Source: Aeromonas veronii
Lineage (GTDB): Bacteria > Pseudomonadota > Gammaproteobacteria > Enterobacterales > Aeromonadaceae
Length of the DNA stretch: 64,000 nt
NCBI RefSeq assembly: GCF_040215105.1
Contig: NZ_CP157875.1
Location: forward strand, 1,355,501 to 1,419,500
Direction: 5' to 3'
The notes beneath the pieces are model-generated. The model worked only from the letters and a program-made list of their open reading frames with translations, was not told the origin of the DNA and ran no database searches. How positions within the stretch are numbered: position 1 is the first letter of the stretch; each line of letters starts with the position of its first letter. Of this stretch, positions 50,488 through 58,961 are shown one piece after another. Position numbers and translations under genes: made by a program.

Positions 50488-52404
50488 GTGAAAGCCGTCT
50501 GGGGAATCATCGTATCGGCGCTGTGCGCATCGGGGCCGGTGGCACCGGTCTTCGCGCAAACCATGGAACAGTCCCTCTACCGTCAGGCCTATGATGCGGT
50601 GCGCGCCGATGATCAGGCCCGTTTCCAGCAAATTCGTTCCCGCCTGACCCACTATCCTCTGCTGCCCTACCTGGATTACTACCAGCTGGCTTTCCGGCCA
50701 GGGGCGGCGGACTATGACGATGTGACCCGCTTCATCCGCCAGCACGGGGATACTCCCCAGTCCAACCGGCTGGAGCGCAGTTATCTCACCTATCTGGCCC
50801 AGAGCCAGCAGTGGTCCCAATTCCTGCGTTTCTATCCAACTAAGCCCAGCTCCACCGATCTGCTCTGCCAGCACTATCAGGCCCGCTATTACACCGGGCA
50901 GCGGCAAGAGGCGCTGCGAGAGGCGGGCAAGCTCTGGCTGAGCGGGCAATCCAGGCCGGATGCGTGTGATCCCCTGTTCGATCTCTGGCAACAGGCGGGG
51001 TTGCGCACCCAGGACAAGATCTGGCAGCGCATGCAGCTCGCGTTCGAGGCGCAGAACCCCAACCTCATCCGCCACCTCGGTGCCCAGCTGGGGGGGAACC
51101 TGAAACCCTATGGGGATCAGATGATCGCCCTCTATGAGCAGCCGGCCCGGGCGATGAATCCGGCCTATTTCACGACGGCATCCCAATCCAGGCATCTGCT
51201 CGCCCTCGGCCTTGCGCGTTACGCCAACCAGGAACCCGAGGCGGTGCTGCGCCAGCTGGGGGAGATGAAGCGCCGCTTTGGTCTCAACCAGACCGAGGTC
51301 AGCAGCGTGGAGCGGGCCGCCGCCCGTCGCCTGTTGCTGGACAGATCCACCGCCCAGCGTGGTTGGCTGGATGCGACCCTGGTGCGGATGAAGGATGCGG
51401 AGCTGCTGGAACTCAGAGCCCGTCTCGCCATCTGGGAGCTGGATTGGCGTGGCCTCTCGGGCTGGGTCAAGAAGATGCCCATGGGCTCACAGAAGGAGGA
51501 CCGCTGGCGCTACTGGATGGCTCGTTCGCTGGAAGTGCAGGGTCAGCAGAAGGCGGCGAGGGATCTCTATCTCGAGACCGCCAATCTGCGCGGCTTCTAC
51601 GGCTTCATGGCGGCCCAGCGCACCGGTGTGCCCTATCGCATGAAAAACCAGAGTTCGGGGCTCAAGGTACCGGACTGGCGTACGGCGAGCAGTCGCTGGC
51701 CCTTCCTGCTGCGGGTGCGCGAGCTGCTGGCCATGAACGAGATCACGGCGGCACGTTCTGAGTGGATCCACAACATGGATCGCAACACGGTGGCCCAGCG
51801 CATCGAATTTGGTCACATCGCCCTCAATCAGGGTTGGCATGAGCTGGCGATCCTCTCCAGCATCCGGGCCGAGGCCTGGGATGCGCTGGACTTGCGCTTC
51901 CCCTTGCCACTCAAGCGCACCTTCTCCCAGATGGCCCAGGAGCGCACCATGAACACCAGCCTGCTCTACGCCATCTCCCGTCAGGAGAGCGCACTCTACC
52001 CGCTGGCGCAGTCACCCGTGGGCGCACGAGGCCTGATGCAACTGATGCCGGCCACCGCGAAGGAGACCGCCAGCAAGCTGGGGGTGCCTTATCGCAACGA
52101 GCAGCAGCTGTTCGATCCGACCATGAACATCCGCCTTGGCAGCGCCTATCTCAAGCGTCTGCTGGATGTCTATGACGGCAACCGGATCCTGGCGGCCGCC
52201 GCCTACAACGCGGGCCCTGGCCGGGTCAAACGCTGGCGGGAGCAGAGTGCGGACAAACCAATGGATGTCTGGGTTGAGAGCATTCCCTACCGGGAGACGC
52301 GCAACTACGTGCAGAACGTGCTCTCCTTCGATCTCATCTATCAGCACAAGTTGCAGCAACCTCTGCGATTCATGTCCGAGCGGGAGCTGAATCACACCTA
52401 CTGA
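50488..52404 (+). CDS. slt: Soluble lytic murein transglycosylase Slt
   Basis: Slt degrades peptidoglycan in the periplasm with release of 1,6-anhydromuropeptides. The GTG at 50488 is preferred, with AAGGGAG nine bases before it; the product is then 638 residues (E. coli Slt70 645). A signal peptide ends near FAQT. The helical U-domain (about 25-440) forms the ring, and the catalytic domain has the Glu in YAISRQESALYPLA and the GLMQLMPATAKETA and AYNAGPGRVKRW motifs. In E. coli trpR follows slt; here a LacI-family regulator follows. Confidence 0.95.
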   Translation: MKAVWGIIVSALCASGPVAPVFAQTMEQSLYRQAYDAVRADDQARFQQIRSRLTHYPLLPYLDYYQLAFRPGAADYDDVTRFIRQHGDTPQSNRLERSYLTYLAQSQQWSQFLRFYPTKPSSTDLLCQHYQARYYTGQRQEALREAGKLWLSGQSRPDACDPLFDLWQQAGLRTQDKIWQRMQLAFEAQNPNLIRHLGAQLGGNLKPYGDQMIALYEQPARAMNPAYFTTASQSRHLLALGLARYANQEPEAVLRQLGEMKRRFGLNQTEVSSVERAAARRLLLDRSTAQRGWLDATLVRMKDAELLELRARLAIWELDWRGLSGWVKKMPMGSQKEDRWRYWMARSLEVQGQQKAARDLYLETANLRGFYGFMAAQRTGVPYRMKNQSSGLKVPDWRTASSRWPFLLRVRELLAMNEITAARSEWIHNMDRNTVAQRIEFGHIALNQGWHELAILSSIRAEAWDALDLRFPLPLKRTFSQMAQERTMNTSLLYAISRQESALYPLAQSPVGARGLMQLMPATAKETASKLGVPYRNEQQLFDPTMNIRLGSAYLKRLLDVYDGNRILAAAAYNAGPGRVKRWREQSADKPMDVWVESIPYRETRNYVQNVLSFDLIYQHKLQQPLRFMSERELNHTY

Positions 52405-52534
52405 CACGAGGAGGCCGTTGCCGTGGCGGCTGCCTCCCATTGTTCCCCCAAAATGGTTATCATCCCTTAAGATTTTGTTACAAAAGGAAACCTGCCAGGT
52501 GATCGGGCGCCACGTCTTGGTCTGACAGGTTCGA

Positions 52535-52540
52535 TATAAT
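52535..52540 (+). promoter_or_regulatory. Likely -10 box of the GalR-like regulator gene
   Basis: A consensus TATAAT 44 bases before the GTG start. No good -35 box stands at 16-18 bases, so expression may be modest or need an activator. Confidence 0.45.
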
Positions 52541-52583
52541 GCCCCGATCAACACCTACAGGCTTCACAACCAAGGAATTGAGA

Positions 52584-53582
52584 GTGGCAACGATCAAAGA
52601 CGTTTCTCAGCTGGCTAATGTGTCCATTTCGACGGTGTCGCGCGTCATCAACAACACGGCGCAGGTCGCCCCCGAGAAGCGTGAGGCCGTGCTGGCGGCC
52701 ATGAAGGAGCTGAGTTTCCGCCCCAACAGCTTCGCTCAGGCACTGGTGAGCAAACGTTCCAATTGCATCGGCGTGCTGGTGGGGGATCTCTGCGGGGGGC
52801 CCTTTTTCGCCCAGATGATGCGTGGTATCGAGAGCGTGGTCGATCAGGCCAACAAGTTCACCATCGTTGTCTCCGGCAACCACGATGCGGCCCGTGAGCG
52901 CCACGCCATCCAGGCCCTGCTGCAGCGCCAGTGCGATGCCCTGATCCTGCACAGCAAGGCACTGCCGGACGAAGAACTGAGCGAGCTGGCGGCGGGGTCC
53001 ACCCCCATCGTCTTCATCAACCGCCAGGTGCCGGGCTGCGAGGATCGCTGTGTCTGGCTGGACAACCAGGCGGGGATCACCACGGCGTGCCAGCACCTGC
53101 TGGATGCGGGACACCGCAAGATTGCCTTTGTCACCTCGGACGATGAAGACTTCGTCGACGGTCAACAGCGGATGGCGGGCTATCGCGTCGCTCTGCAGCG
53201 GGCGGGCATTGAGCTGGATCCTTCCCTCATCGGTCGCGCCTTTGCCGACGAGAAGGGCGGTTATGTGGCCATGGGCGAGCTGCTGGAGCGGGGTGTCGAG
53301 TTCAGCGCCGTGCTTGGCTTCAACGATGCCATGGTGGCGGGTGCCATCTCCTGTCTGCTGGAGCGGGGCTACAAGATACCGCAGCAGGTGTCCGTGGTCG
53401 GTTTCGATGATATTCCCTATGCCCGCTACATCTACCCCAAGCTCACCACGGTGCGCTATCCCATCGAGGAGATGGGGGAGCGGGCCGCCGAGCTCGCGCT
53501 GCGGCTGCTCGACCACAAACCCGCAGACGGCTTGGTCCTGAAGTTTGAAGCCGAGCTGGTGAGCCGGGAGTCCGTCGCCTGA
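52584..53582 (+). CDS. LacI-family transcriptional regulator, GalR/GalS-like
   Basis: From the GTG at 52584 (AAGGA upstream) the product is 332 residues and starts VATIKDVSQLANVSISTVSRVINN, the LacI-family helix-turn-helix with hinge helix, followed by a periplasmic-binding-like sensor core. The sequence is closest to GalR/GalS by eye: VVDQANKF, INRQVPGCEDRCVWLDN and the C-terminal GFDDIPYARYIYPKLTTVRYPIEEMG. A TGnAAnCGnTTnCA operator, the half-site type GalR-like proteins bind, lies 43 bases after the stop codon, before the small RNA candidate and yeeZ. The inducer is not known. Confidence 0.88.
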   Translation: MATIKDVSQLANVSISTVSRVINNTAQVAPEKREAVLAAMKELSFRPNSFAQALVSKRSNCIGVLVGDLCGGPFFAQMMRGIESVVDQANKFTIVVSGNHDAARERHAIQALLQRQCDALILHSKALPDEELSELAAGSTPIVFINRQVPGCEDRCVWLDNQAGITTACQHLLDAGHRKIAFVTSDDEDFVDGQQRMAGYRVALQRAGIELDPSLIGRAFADEKGGYVAMGELLERGVEFSAVLGFNDAMVAGAISCLLERGYKIPQQVSVVGFDDIPYARYIYPKLTTVRYPIEEMGERAAELALRLLDHKPADGLVLKFEAELVSRESVA

Positions 53583-53589
53583 GAGAAGG

Positions 53590-53613
53590 TTGGCCCCAAC
53601 TGGGCCGACTTTT
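53590..53613 (+). terminator. Terminator of the GalR-like gene
   Basis: Stem TTGGCCC/GGGCCGA (one wobble) with loop CAACT, then five T residues, directly after the stop codon. Confidence 0.85.
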
Positions 53614-53624
53614 TCGCATCGAAT

Positions 53625-53638
53625 TGAAAGCGCTTTCA
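53625..53638. promoter_or_regulatory. GalR/LacI-type operator
   Basis: TGAAAGCGCTTTCA is a perfect 14-base palindrome fitting TGnAAnCGnTTnCA, the half-sites and central CG of GalR/PurR-like regulators. Its centre is about 71 bases before the inferred start near 53703. The nearest candidate regulator is encoded immediately upstream. Confidence 0.65.
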
Positions 53639-53653
53639 GAAATCCTTTTCAAC

Positions 53654-53669
53654 TGTGATCAGCTTCAAA
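53654..53669 (+). promoter_or_regulatory. CRP-type site and -10 box (53691-53696)
   Basis: TGTGA-TCAGCT-TCAAA matches the CRP dyad at nine of ten key positions. TAGCAT at 53691-53696 is a fair -10 box; a start near 53703 would be 41.5 bases from the CRP centre, the class II distance. Confidence 0.55.
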
Positions 53670-53702
53670 GCTTTTTGCCCGCGCTGCCACTAGCATAGGC
53701 CC

Positions 53703-53813
53703 CACGAATTAGGAGCGTGCGCTCCCGATTTTCCCGCTGTGGGAGGTAACTGGTTAATCCAGCTATTTCCTTCGTTACTTTCGACGGTCATCATACGATG
53801 GCCGTTTTTTTTT
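53703..53813 (+). ncRNA. Candidate small RNA or attenuated leader upstream of yeeZ
   Basis: About 111 bases between the inferred start and a strong terminator. Three hairpins can be drawn: GGAGC/GCTCC (53712-53725), an irregular 12-bp stem GGAGGTAACTGG/CCAGCTATTTCC (53742-53770, two G-U pairs and one mismatch, loop TTAAT), and the terminator. No ORF with a ribosome binding site lies inside. Because the terminator ends only about 15 bases before the yeeZ start, this is either an independent small RNA or a leader whose terminator controls yeeZ. No known RNA family was recognised. Confidence 0.5.
53784..53813 (+). terminator. Strong terminator just upstream of yeeZ
   Basis: A 9-bp stem ACGGTCATC/GATGGCCGT (one G-U pair) with loop ATAC, followed by nine T residues. 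It is within 20 bases of the start codon of the next gene. Confidence 0.92.
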
Positions 53814-53828
53814 GCCGAGATGCTAGCG

Positions 53829-54638
53829 ATGACGACAAAGCCTGAATATCAGACGGGGATAGTGGGAGCGGGTTGGCTGGGATGGCCGCTGGCGAAGACG
53901 CTGCAGGGGCAGGGTAAATCGGTCGCGGTGACGGTGAGCTCGGCCGAGAAGGCCGCGCGGCTATGCGCCGAGGGCATCGACGCCTGGTCCGTGCGACTGG
54001 CCCCCGACATGGCGGATCCCTTGCCCTTTCGCTGTCATGAGCTGGTTGTCTGCGTGCCACCGAGCAAGACCGAGGATTACCCGGCCGCGCTGACCAGACT
54101 CTGCCAGCTGGCCCTGGAGGCGGGCACGCAAAGGGTGCTGTTCATCGGCGCCACCTCGGTGTGGCGTCCAGGACAGACGGAAGCAGAGTCGCCGCGTCCG
54201 CTCCATGAGCGGGGGGAGCGGATGCTGGCCGCCGAGCGAGCCGTGCTGGCCGCCGGGTTTGAGTGCGCCATGGTGCTGCGCCCCGCCGGCCTCTATGGGC
54301 CGGACAGGCATCCCGGTCGCTTCCTCGCGGGCAAGACGTTGGCGGGGGGAGGGCAGGCAGTGAACCTGGTGCATCTGGACGACGTCATCGCCGCCTGTGT
54401 GCTGATGCTGGACAAGGGAGAGGATGGGGATGCCTACAACCTGAGCGCCCCCGTCCACCCGCGCCGGGAACAGCTCTATCCCTTCGCGTCCCGCCTGCTC
54501 GGGCTGACGCCGCCGCTCTTTACCGAGCCTCGCGGCGACTTTGCTCCCATCGAGGGGCAGCGGATCTGCGAGCGGCTCGGCTTCGTCTATCGCTGGCCCG
54601 ATCCCGCCCACTGGTTTGCGGATCCGGCAGCACAATAA
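53829..54638 (+). CDS. yeeZ: YeeZ-like NAD(P)-binding SDR family protein
   Basis: The 269-residue protein has an N-terminal Rossmann motif GIVGAGWLGWPLAKTL and the extended-SDR epimerase fold. Segments GRHPGRFLAGKT, VNLVHLDDVIAACVLML and RICERLGFVYRWPDP correspond closely to E. coli YeeZ. The usual catalytic YxxxK pair is not evident, so it may bind rather than convert a nucleotide sugar; function is unknown. The ATG at 53829 is chosen because homology begins there, with GAGATG upstream. A strong terminator immediately upstream implies control by read-through. Confidence 0.88.
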   Translation: MTTKPEYQTGIVGAGWLGWPLAKTLQGQGKSVAVTVSSAEKAARLCAEGIDAWSVRLAPDMADPLPFRCHELVVCVPPSKTEDYPAALTRLCQLALEAGTQRVLFIGATSVWRPGQTEAESPRPLHERGERMLAAERAVLAAGFECAMVLRPAGLYGPDRHPGRFLAGKTLAGGGQAVNLVHLDDVIAACVLMLDKGEDGDAYNLSAPVHPRREQLYPFASRLLGLTPPLFTEPRGDFAPIEGQRICERLGFVYRWPDPAHWFADPAAQ

Positions 54639-54717
54639 GGAGGGGAATCGGTGGGGCTCAATATTATCTGCTATGCCCCATCTGCCCGGCGCGCGTCCGC
54701 TTCGGGGCAATCGCGAT

Positions 54718-54746
54718 TTGCCAAGGGCAGGCTCCCCCCCTATCAT
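54718..54746 (+). promoter_or_regulatory. yciA promoter
   Basis: TTGCCA (54718-54723) and TATCAT (54741-54746) with a 17-base spacer, about 98 bases before the yciA start. Confidence 0.65.
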
Positions 54747-54843
54747 GCCGCATCCATAGTGAGTGTGTGGCCATGATGCGGGCCGGATGACGTCAATAAC
54801 ATCCTGCATCGTGGCACCTTTCCCCACATCATAGAGAGCCGTA

Positions 54844-55242
54844 ATGATGGTCGATACCCTGCGTCACCCCGATGGTGAACTGTTGCTGAGAACCCTGGCT
54901 ATGCCAGCCGATACCAACCCCAATGGCGATATCTTCGGGGGCTGGATCATGTCCCAGATGGATATAGGTGGGGGCATCATGGCCAAGGAGCTGGCAAAGG
55001 GGCGCATCTGTACCGTCTCGGTCGAGGGCATGACCTTCCACAGCCCGGTCAAGGTCGGAGACGTGGTGTGCTGCTACGGGCGTTGCCTGAAGGTGGGACG
55101 CAGCTCCATGCGGCTGAAGCTGGAGGTCTGGGTCAAACCGGTGCTGCGGGAGAACGAAGCCCAGCGTTACTGCGTGACCGAAGGGGTATTTACCTATGTC
55201 GCCATCGACGATCAGGGGAAATCCCGGCCCGTGCCGGTCTGA
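54844..55242 (+). CDS. yciA: Acyl-CoA thioesterase YciA
   Basis: YciA hydrolyses a wide range of acyl-CoA esters. The 132-residue hotdog protein carries the family signatures MPADTNPNGDIFGGWIMSQMDIGGGIMA (with the catalytic Asp in the NGDIFGGW region) and VSVEGMTFHSPVKVGDVVCCY. Length matches E. coli YciA (132). A second ATG follows immediately after the first. The gene is a single unit with its own promoter. Confidence 0.96.
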   Translation: MMVDTLRHPDGELLLRTLAMPADTNPNGDIFGGWIMSQMDIGGGIMAKELAKGRICTVSVEGMTFHSPVKVGDVVCCYGRCLKVGRSSMRLKLEVWVKPVLRENEAQRYCVTEGVFTYVAIDDQGKSRPVPV

Positions 55243-55248
55243 TCCGGT

Positions 55249-55473
55249 TCAGGCAAGCCGGGCGCTGATAATGGATATTTCCTGCTCAAGCCCGGTTTTT
55301 TGCCGTATCATGCGCTCCAGCATCTCTTCCGAGCCGACGCACTGGAAGGTGTCGAACAGGCAGAGATCGCACTGGGGATCCCGCCTGATCTGATAGATGG
55401 TGGAAAGCTCCACTTGATGACAAGTTCCTTGTTGATCGTAAAATGTCACGCAGTACTGGTGCTGTCTCGCCAT
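55249..55473 (-). CDS. Small hypothetical protein, 74 residues
   Basis: From the ATG at 55473 the product begins MARQHQYCVTFYDQQGTCH, with AGGG nine bases upstream; an ATG at 55488 would add five residues. It has five Cys residues (HQYC, GTCH, PQCDLC, FQCVG), including a CxxC-like pair, and a charged helical C-terminus. No family is recognised. It is convergent with yciA (stop codons six bases apart). Metal binding is possible but not shown. Confidence 0.6.
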   Translation of the reverse strand: MARQHQYCVTFYDQQGTCHQVELSTIYQIRRDPQCDLCLFDTFQCVGSEEMLERMIRQKTGLEQEISIISARLA

Positions 55474-55584
55474 TGCGGGATCCCTCATGGATGAGTCGGG
55501 CCGGACACGAATAATGAGACTAGTCGGCGTTCATGACATTTGTGATGGTCGTGGCGCCTTGCAGAGGCAGGTGGTTGTTAGCCA

Positions 55585-56430
55585 ATGAAAAATAGTTATC
55601 GCATTCTGGGGACCTCCCTGCTGACGCTGGGGCTGGTCGGCTGTTTCGAGGTGCCGGATCAGGATCATCTGGTGACGGCGGCGGGCATAGTGCCCGGCAT
55701 GAGCTGTAACAAACCACCGCTGGTGGCACTGGCATCCACTGCTTTACCTCGAGAATTTGGCATTACCGTCTGGAATCTCTACAAAGGGCAGCGTAAAAAC
55801 TGGCAGGAAGGGCTGGATGAGTATGCCAAATCCCAGGATCTGGTGCTACTGCAAGAGTCCGCCACCCGGCCCGAGATGCTGGACTGGCTGAAGCGCGGGG
55901 ACTTCCAGTGGCAACAGCTGCAGGCCTTCACCCAGGGCGGTGTCTCCTTCGGGGTGATGACGGTGGCCAAGACGCCCCAGGCCTTCGTCTGCGGCGTGCG
56001 CTCCCCCGAGCCCCTGCTGCGCATCCCCAAGTCCGGTCTGGTGAGCCTCTATCCCCTGCAGGGGGATCCGGATGGCGTACTGGTGGTGAACCTGCATGCG
56101 GTCAACTTCGAACTCGGCATGGCGACCTTCCGCGAGCAGATCAACGACCTGACCGCGCTGGTCCATCGCCACCAGGGGCCGGTGATCCTGGCCGGGGATT
56201 TCAACACCTGGAGCGACAAGCGGGAATACTGGCTGAACAAGCTGGTGGGCGAACTCGGTCTGCAGGAGGCCATCCCGGTGCCGGACTTGCGCCGTACCGC
56301 CTTCGGCCGCCCGCTGGATCACCTCTACTACCGCAATCTGGATCTGGTGGAGGTGAGCTCGCCGGCTACCGATGCCTCGGATCACAATCCCATCATGGCG
56401 CGCTTCGCGGCCCAGGCCATTACGCCTTAA
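55585..56430 (+). CDS. yafD: Endonuclease/exonuclease/phosphatase-family lipoprotein (YafD-like)
   Basis: The 281-residue precursor has a lipoprotein signal ending LGLVGC (Cys20). The remainder is an EEP-family domain: ITVWNLYKG, LVLLQESATRPEM with the catalytic Glu, VVNLHAVNF, ILAGDFNTWSD and DASDHNPIMARF with the terminal Asp-His. All metal and catalytic residues are present, so it may act as a phosphodiesterase or nuclease. Its position next to mltD, gloB, rnhA and dnaQ is that of E. coli yafD. E. coli YafD is not clearly a lipoprotein; the lipobox here is a difference worth noting. Confidence 0.87.
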   Translation: MKNSYRILGTSLLTLGLVGCFEVPDQDHLVTAAGIVPGMSCNKPPLVALASTALPREFGITVWNLYKGQRKNWQEGLDEYAKSQDLVLLQESATRPEMLDWLKRGDFQWQQLQAFTQGGVSFGVMTVAKTPQAFVCGVRSPEPLLRIPKSGLVSLYPLQGDPDGVLVVNLHAVNFELGMATFREQINDLTALVHRHQGPVILAGDFNTWSDKREYWLNKLVGELGLQEAIPVPDLRRTAFGRPLDHLYYRNLDLVEVSSPATDASDHNPIMARFAAQAITP

Positions 56431-56449
56431 GGCTCGCCGGATGGCAGAC

Positions 56450-56484
56450 AAAAAAATACCCCGCACCAAGCGGGGTATTTTTTT
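56450..56484. terminator. Bidirectional terminator between yafD-like gene and mltD
   Basis: A long stem built on ATACCCCGC/GCGGGGTAT with loop ACCAA, seven A residues on the left and seven T residues on the right; it serves both convergent genes. Confidence 0.95.
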
Positions 56485-56499
56485 ATCCGGCGTCAGCCA

Positions 56500-58047
56500 T
56501 CAGCTGTTGTTCTTCACGAACAGGGTCAGCTCCTGGCCCGGCTTGAGGTAGTCGCTCTTGCCAAGCTGGTTCCAGCGCATCACGTCGTTGACGGCGACCT
56601 GGAAGCGGGCTGCGATGGAGGAGAGCGAGTCTCCGCGGCGCACCTGATAGACCATGGACTTGTTGCTGCCCTTGCCCTGCTTCGGCCAGACCACCAGCTT
56701 CATGCCAGGTTTCAGGGCCGACTTGGCGTTCAGACCGTTCCACTTGGCCAGATCGGCGTGGGTGACCCCGTGCGCCTGGCTGATGCTCCACAGGTTGTCG
56801 CCGGAGCGCACCTGATACTGGATCTTGTTGCCACCGGTGCTGGCGAGCTGCTGCGGCTTGCTCTGGGCGGCCTGGCTCACCATGGCCTTGCCGCCATTGG
56901 GGATGATCAGGCTCTGGCCACGGCGCAGGTTGTTGCTGCGCAGGTTGTTGGCCAGCTTGAGCTGCTGCAGGCTCACCCCGTGATTCTGGGCGATGCGGGA
57001 CAGGGTATCCCCGCTGGTGACCTGATAGGAGCGCACGCCACGGCTGCGTTCACGCTGGGGCAGATCGGCCAGGGCCAGCTCCAGAGTGTCGGCATACTCG
57101 ACGGGCACCAACAGGTTGTAGGGGCCGCGGGGCGAGGTCATGCCACGTTTGAGCGCGGGATTGAGCGCCTTCAGCTGGGAGGCCGAAACCCCTGCCAGTT
57201 GCGCCGCCACGTTCAGGTCGATCTGGCCACCGGTGTTGATGGTCCGCAGTTGCGGCTTGTTGGCCAGCACCGGCAGGGTGACATCGTACTTGTCCGCGTT
57301 GCGGATCATGTCGGCCATGGCCAGGATCTTGGGCACATACATCCGGGTCTCGCGGGGCAAGTCCAGGGACCAGTAGTCGGTCGGTCGACCGGCCTTCTGG
57401 TTGCGGATGATGGCGTTGCGCACCCGGCCTTCACCAGCGTTGTAGGCGGCCATGGTCTGCAGCCAGTCACCGTCGAAGAAACGGTTCAGGTACTCCAGAT
57501 AGTCCAGCGCGGCGTTGGTGGACGCAATCACATCGCGACGACCGTCATACCAGTTGTCGTGGCGCAGGCCAAAGTTCTTGCCGGTCGCAGGAACGAACTG
57601 CCAAAGACCAACCGCATTGCTGCGGGAGCGGGCATTGGGATCGAACATGCTCTCGATCATGGGGATGGTAATAAGCTCCATTGGCAGCTCACGCCGTTCG
57701 ATTTCCTCTACCATCAGATACAGGTAGGGCTCAGCCCGGCTGGCAATGGTCGCCATATGCTTATCATTACGCAGTAACCAATCACGCTGCTGGCGGACTC
57801 GGGCATTATCGTGCGAGTCCAGCTGCATATCATCGCTGATACGCACCCACAGGTTATCGGTGTCATCCATCTCTTCTAACTGCTCGTCGCCGAACAGCAT
57901 TCTGGAAGAGTGTTTCTTGTACGTTTTCTTGCTGACTTGGGGGGATTTGATCGGCTCGATTGCCGTTACCGCCCGGTCATCCTGATGGCTCAGGTTTTGA
58001 CAGCCGCTGAGAAACAGCGCCGCCAATAAGGCCGTTCGTAGCTTCAT
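56500..58047 (-). CDS. mltD: Membrane-bound lytic murein transglycosylase D with three LysM repeats
   Basis: MltD cleaves peptidoglycan strands at the outer membrane. The 515-residue precursor has a lipobox LFLSGC (Cys16), the SLT domain (about 110-225) with catalytic Glu in ITIPMIESMFDPNA and the AVGLWQFVPATGKNFGL and AYNAGEGRVRNAI motifs, a middle module (MltD_II) and three C-terminal LysM repeats (VTSGDTLSRIAQ, VRSGDNLWSISQ, VRRGDSLSSIAA). E. coli MltD (452 residues) has two LysM repeats, so this one has an extra repeat. It is 68 bases downstream of gloB. Confidence 0.96.
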   Translation of the reverse strand: MKLRTALLAALFLSGCQNLSHQDDRAVTAIEPIKSPQVSKKTYKKHSSRMLFGDEQLEEMDDTDNLWVRISDDMQLDSHDNARVRQQRDWLLRNDKHMATIASRAEPYLYLMVEEIERRELPMELITIPMIESMFDPNARSRSNAVGLWQFVPATGKNFGLRHDNWYDGRRDVIASTNAALDYLEYLNRFFDGDWLQTMAAYNAGEGRVRNAIIRNQKAGRPTDYWSLDLPRETRMYVPKILAMADMIRNADKYDVTLPVLANKPQLRTINTGGQIDLNVAAQLAGVSASQLKALNPALKRGMTSPRGPYNLLVPVEYADTLELALADLPQRERSRGVRSYQVTSGDTLSRIAQNHGVSLQQLKLANNLRSNNLRRGQSLIIPNGGKAMVSQAAQSKPQQLASTGGNKIQYQVRSGDNLWSISQAHGVTHADLAKWNGLNAKSALKPGMKLVVWPKQGKGSNKSMVYQVRRGDSLSSIAARFQVAVNDVMRWNQLGKSDYLKPGQELTLFVKNNS

Positions 58048-58115
58048 CTCGCTCAGGTCATATTGGAAAAACAGCCCGCATCATAAGGGGCAACCGCCCC
58101 CTGATCAAGGTTTGT

Positions 58116-58880
58116 TCAAAAAACGTCCTTCCAGCGACGCAAGGTGGCGAAGGTATCCTCTGGATTTTCCAAGCATTTCAGGGCGTATTTTTCAGCAGAA
58201 AATTTCACTGAGTCCTGCTCGCAGCGGATAAATACGTTGAAATGGCGCTCATCTCCCAGACGGGAGGGGAGACTCGGAAGACCCTGTTGGCGCAGCTTGC
58301 TGATCAGCCCGATCTGGCGCTGGATCGCCGGGTTGTCCGGCTCCACCGCGTGGGCGAAACGCAGGTTGGAGAGGGTGTACTCGTGGGCACAGTAGAGAAG
58401 GGTGTCGTCGGGCAGGGCCGCCAACCGTTGCAAGGAGGCGTACATCTGGGCCGGGGTGCCTTCAAACAGACGGCCGCAACCGGCGGAGAACAGGGTATCG
58501 CCGCAAAACAGCATGCCGTTGCCGTAATAGGCGATGTGACCAAGGGTGTGGCCGGGCACGTGCATGACCTCCAGGTTCAGGCCATGCCAGCCGATCTGGT
58601 CGCCATCTTCCAGCCACTGCCCCTGATGATCCGGCATGGGATCATGTCTGGGGCCATACAGGCGAGCGTGGGGGAATTGACCGAGCAGTTCGCCCACGCC
58701 ACCCACATGATCTTTGTGATGGTGGGTCAGCAGGATGGCATCGAGCTCCAGCCCCAGGGCCTCGAGCCGTGCCAGCACGGGCGCAGCCTCGCCCGGATCG
58801 ACAACCAGGCAGTGATTTTCGTGTCGGATCAACCAGATGTAGTTGTCGTTGAAAGCGGGAATTGTGATGACGCTATACAT
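58116..58880 (-). CDS. gloB: Hydroxyacylglutathione hydrolase (glyoxalase II)
   Basis: GloB hydrolyses S-lactoylglutathione to D-lactate and glutathione, the last step of methylglyoxal removal. The 254-residue metallo-beta-lactamase-fold protein has the metal site LTHHHKDHVGG, the VMHVPGHTLGHIAYY His and CGDTLFSAGCGRLFEG, and the C-terminal YCAHEYTLSNLRFA helical domain. Length matches E. coli GloB (251). It is divergent from yafS. Confidence 0.97.
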   Translation of the reverse strand: MYSVITIPAFNDNYIWLIRHENHCLVVDPGEAAPVLARLEALGLELDAILLTHHHKDHVGGVGELLGQFPHARLYGPRHDPMPDHQGQWLEDGDQIGWHGLNLEVMHVPGHTLGHIAYYGNGMLFCGDTLFSAGCGRLFEGTPAQMYASLQRLAALPDDTLLYCAHEYTLSNLRFAHAVEPDNPAIQRQIGLISKLRQQGLPSLPSRLGDERHFNVFIRCEQDSVKFSAEKYALKCLENPEDTFATLRRWKDVF

Positions 58881-58961
58881 GGGTCGGTGTCTCTTGGTGT
58901 TCTCTTTGTGGAAGGGATCTTATATAACAGGATGGCATTCGCACCCCGGATTGGTCCCATT

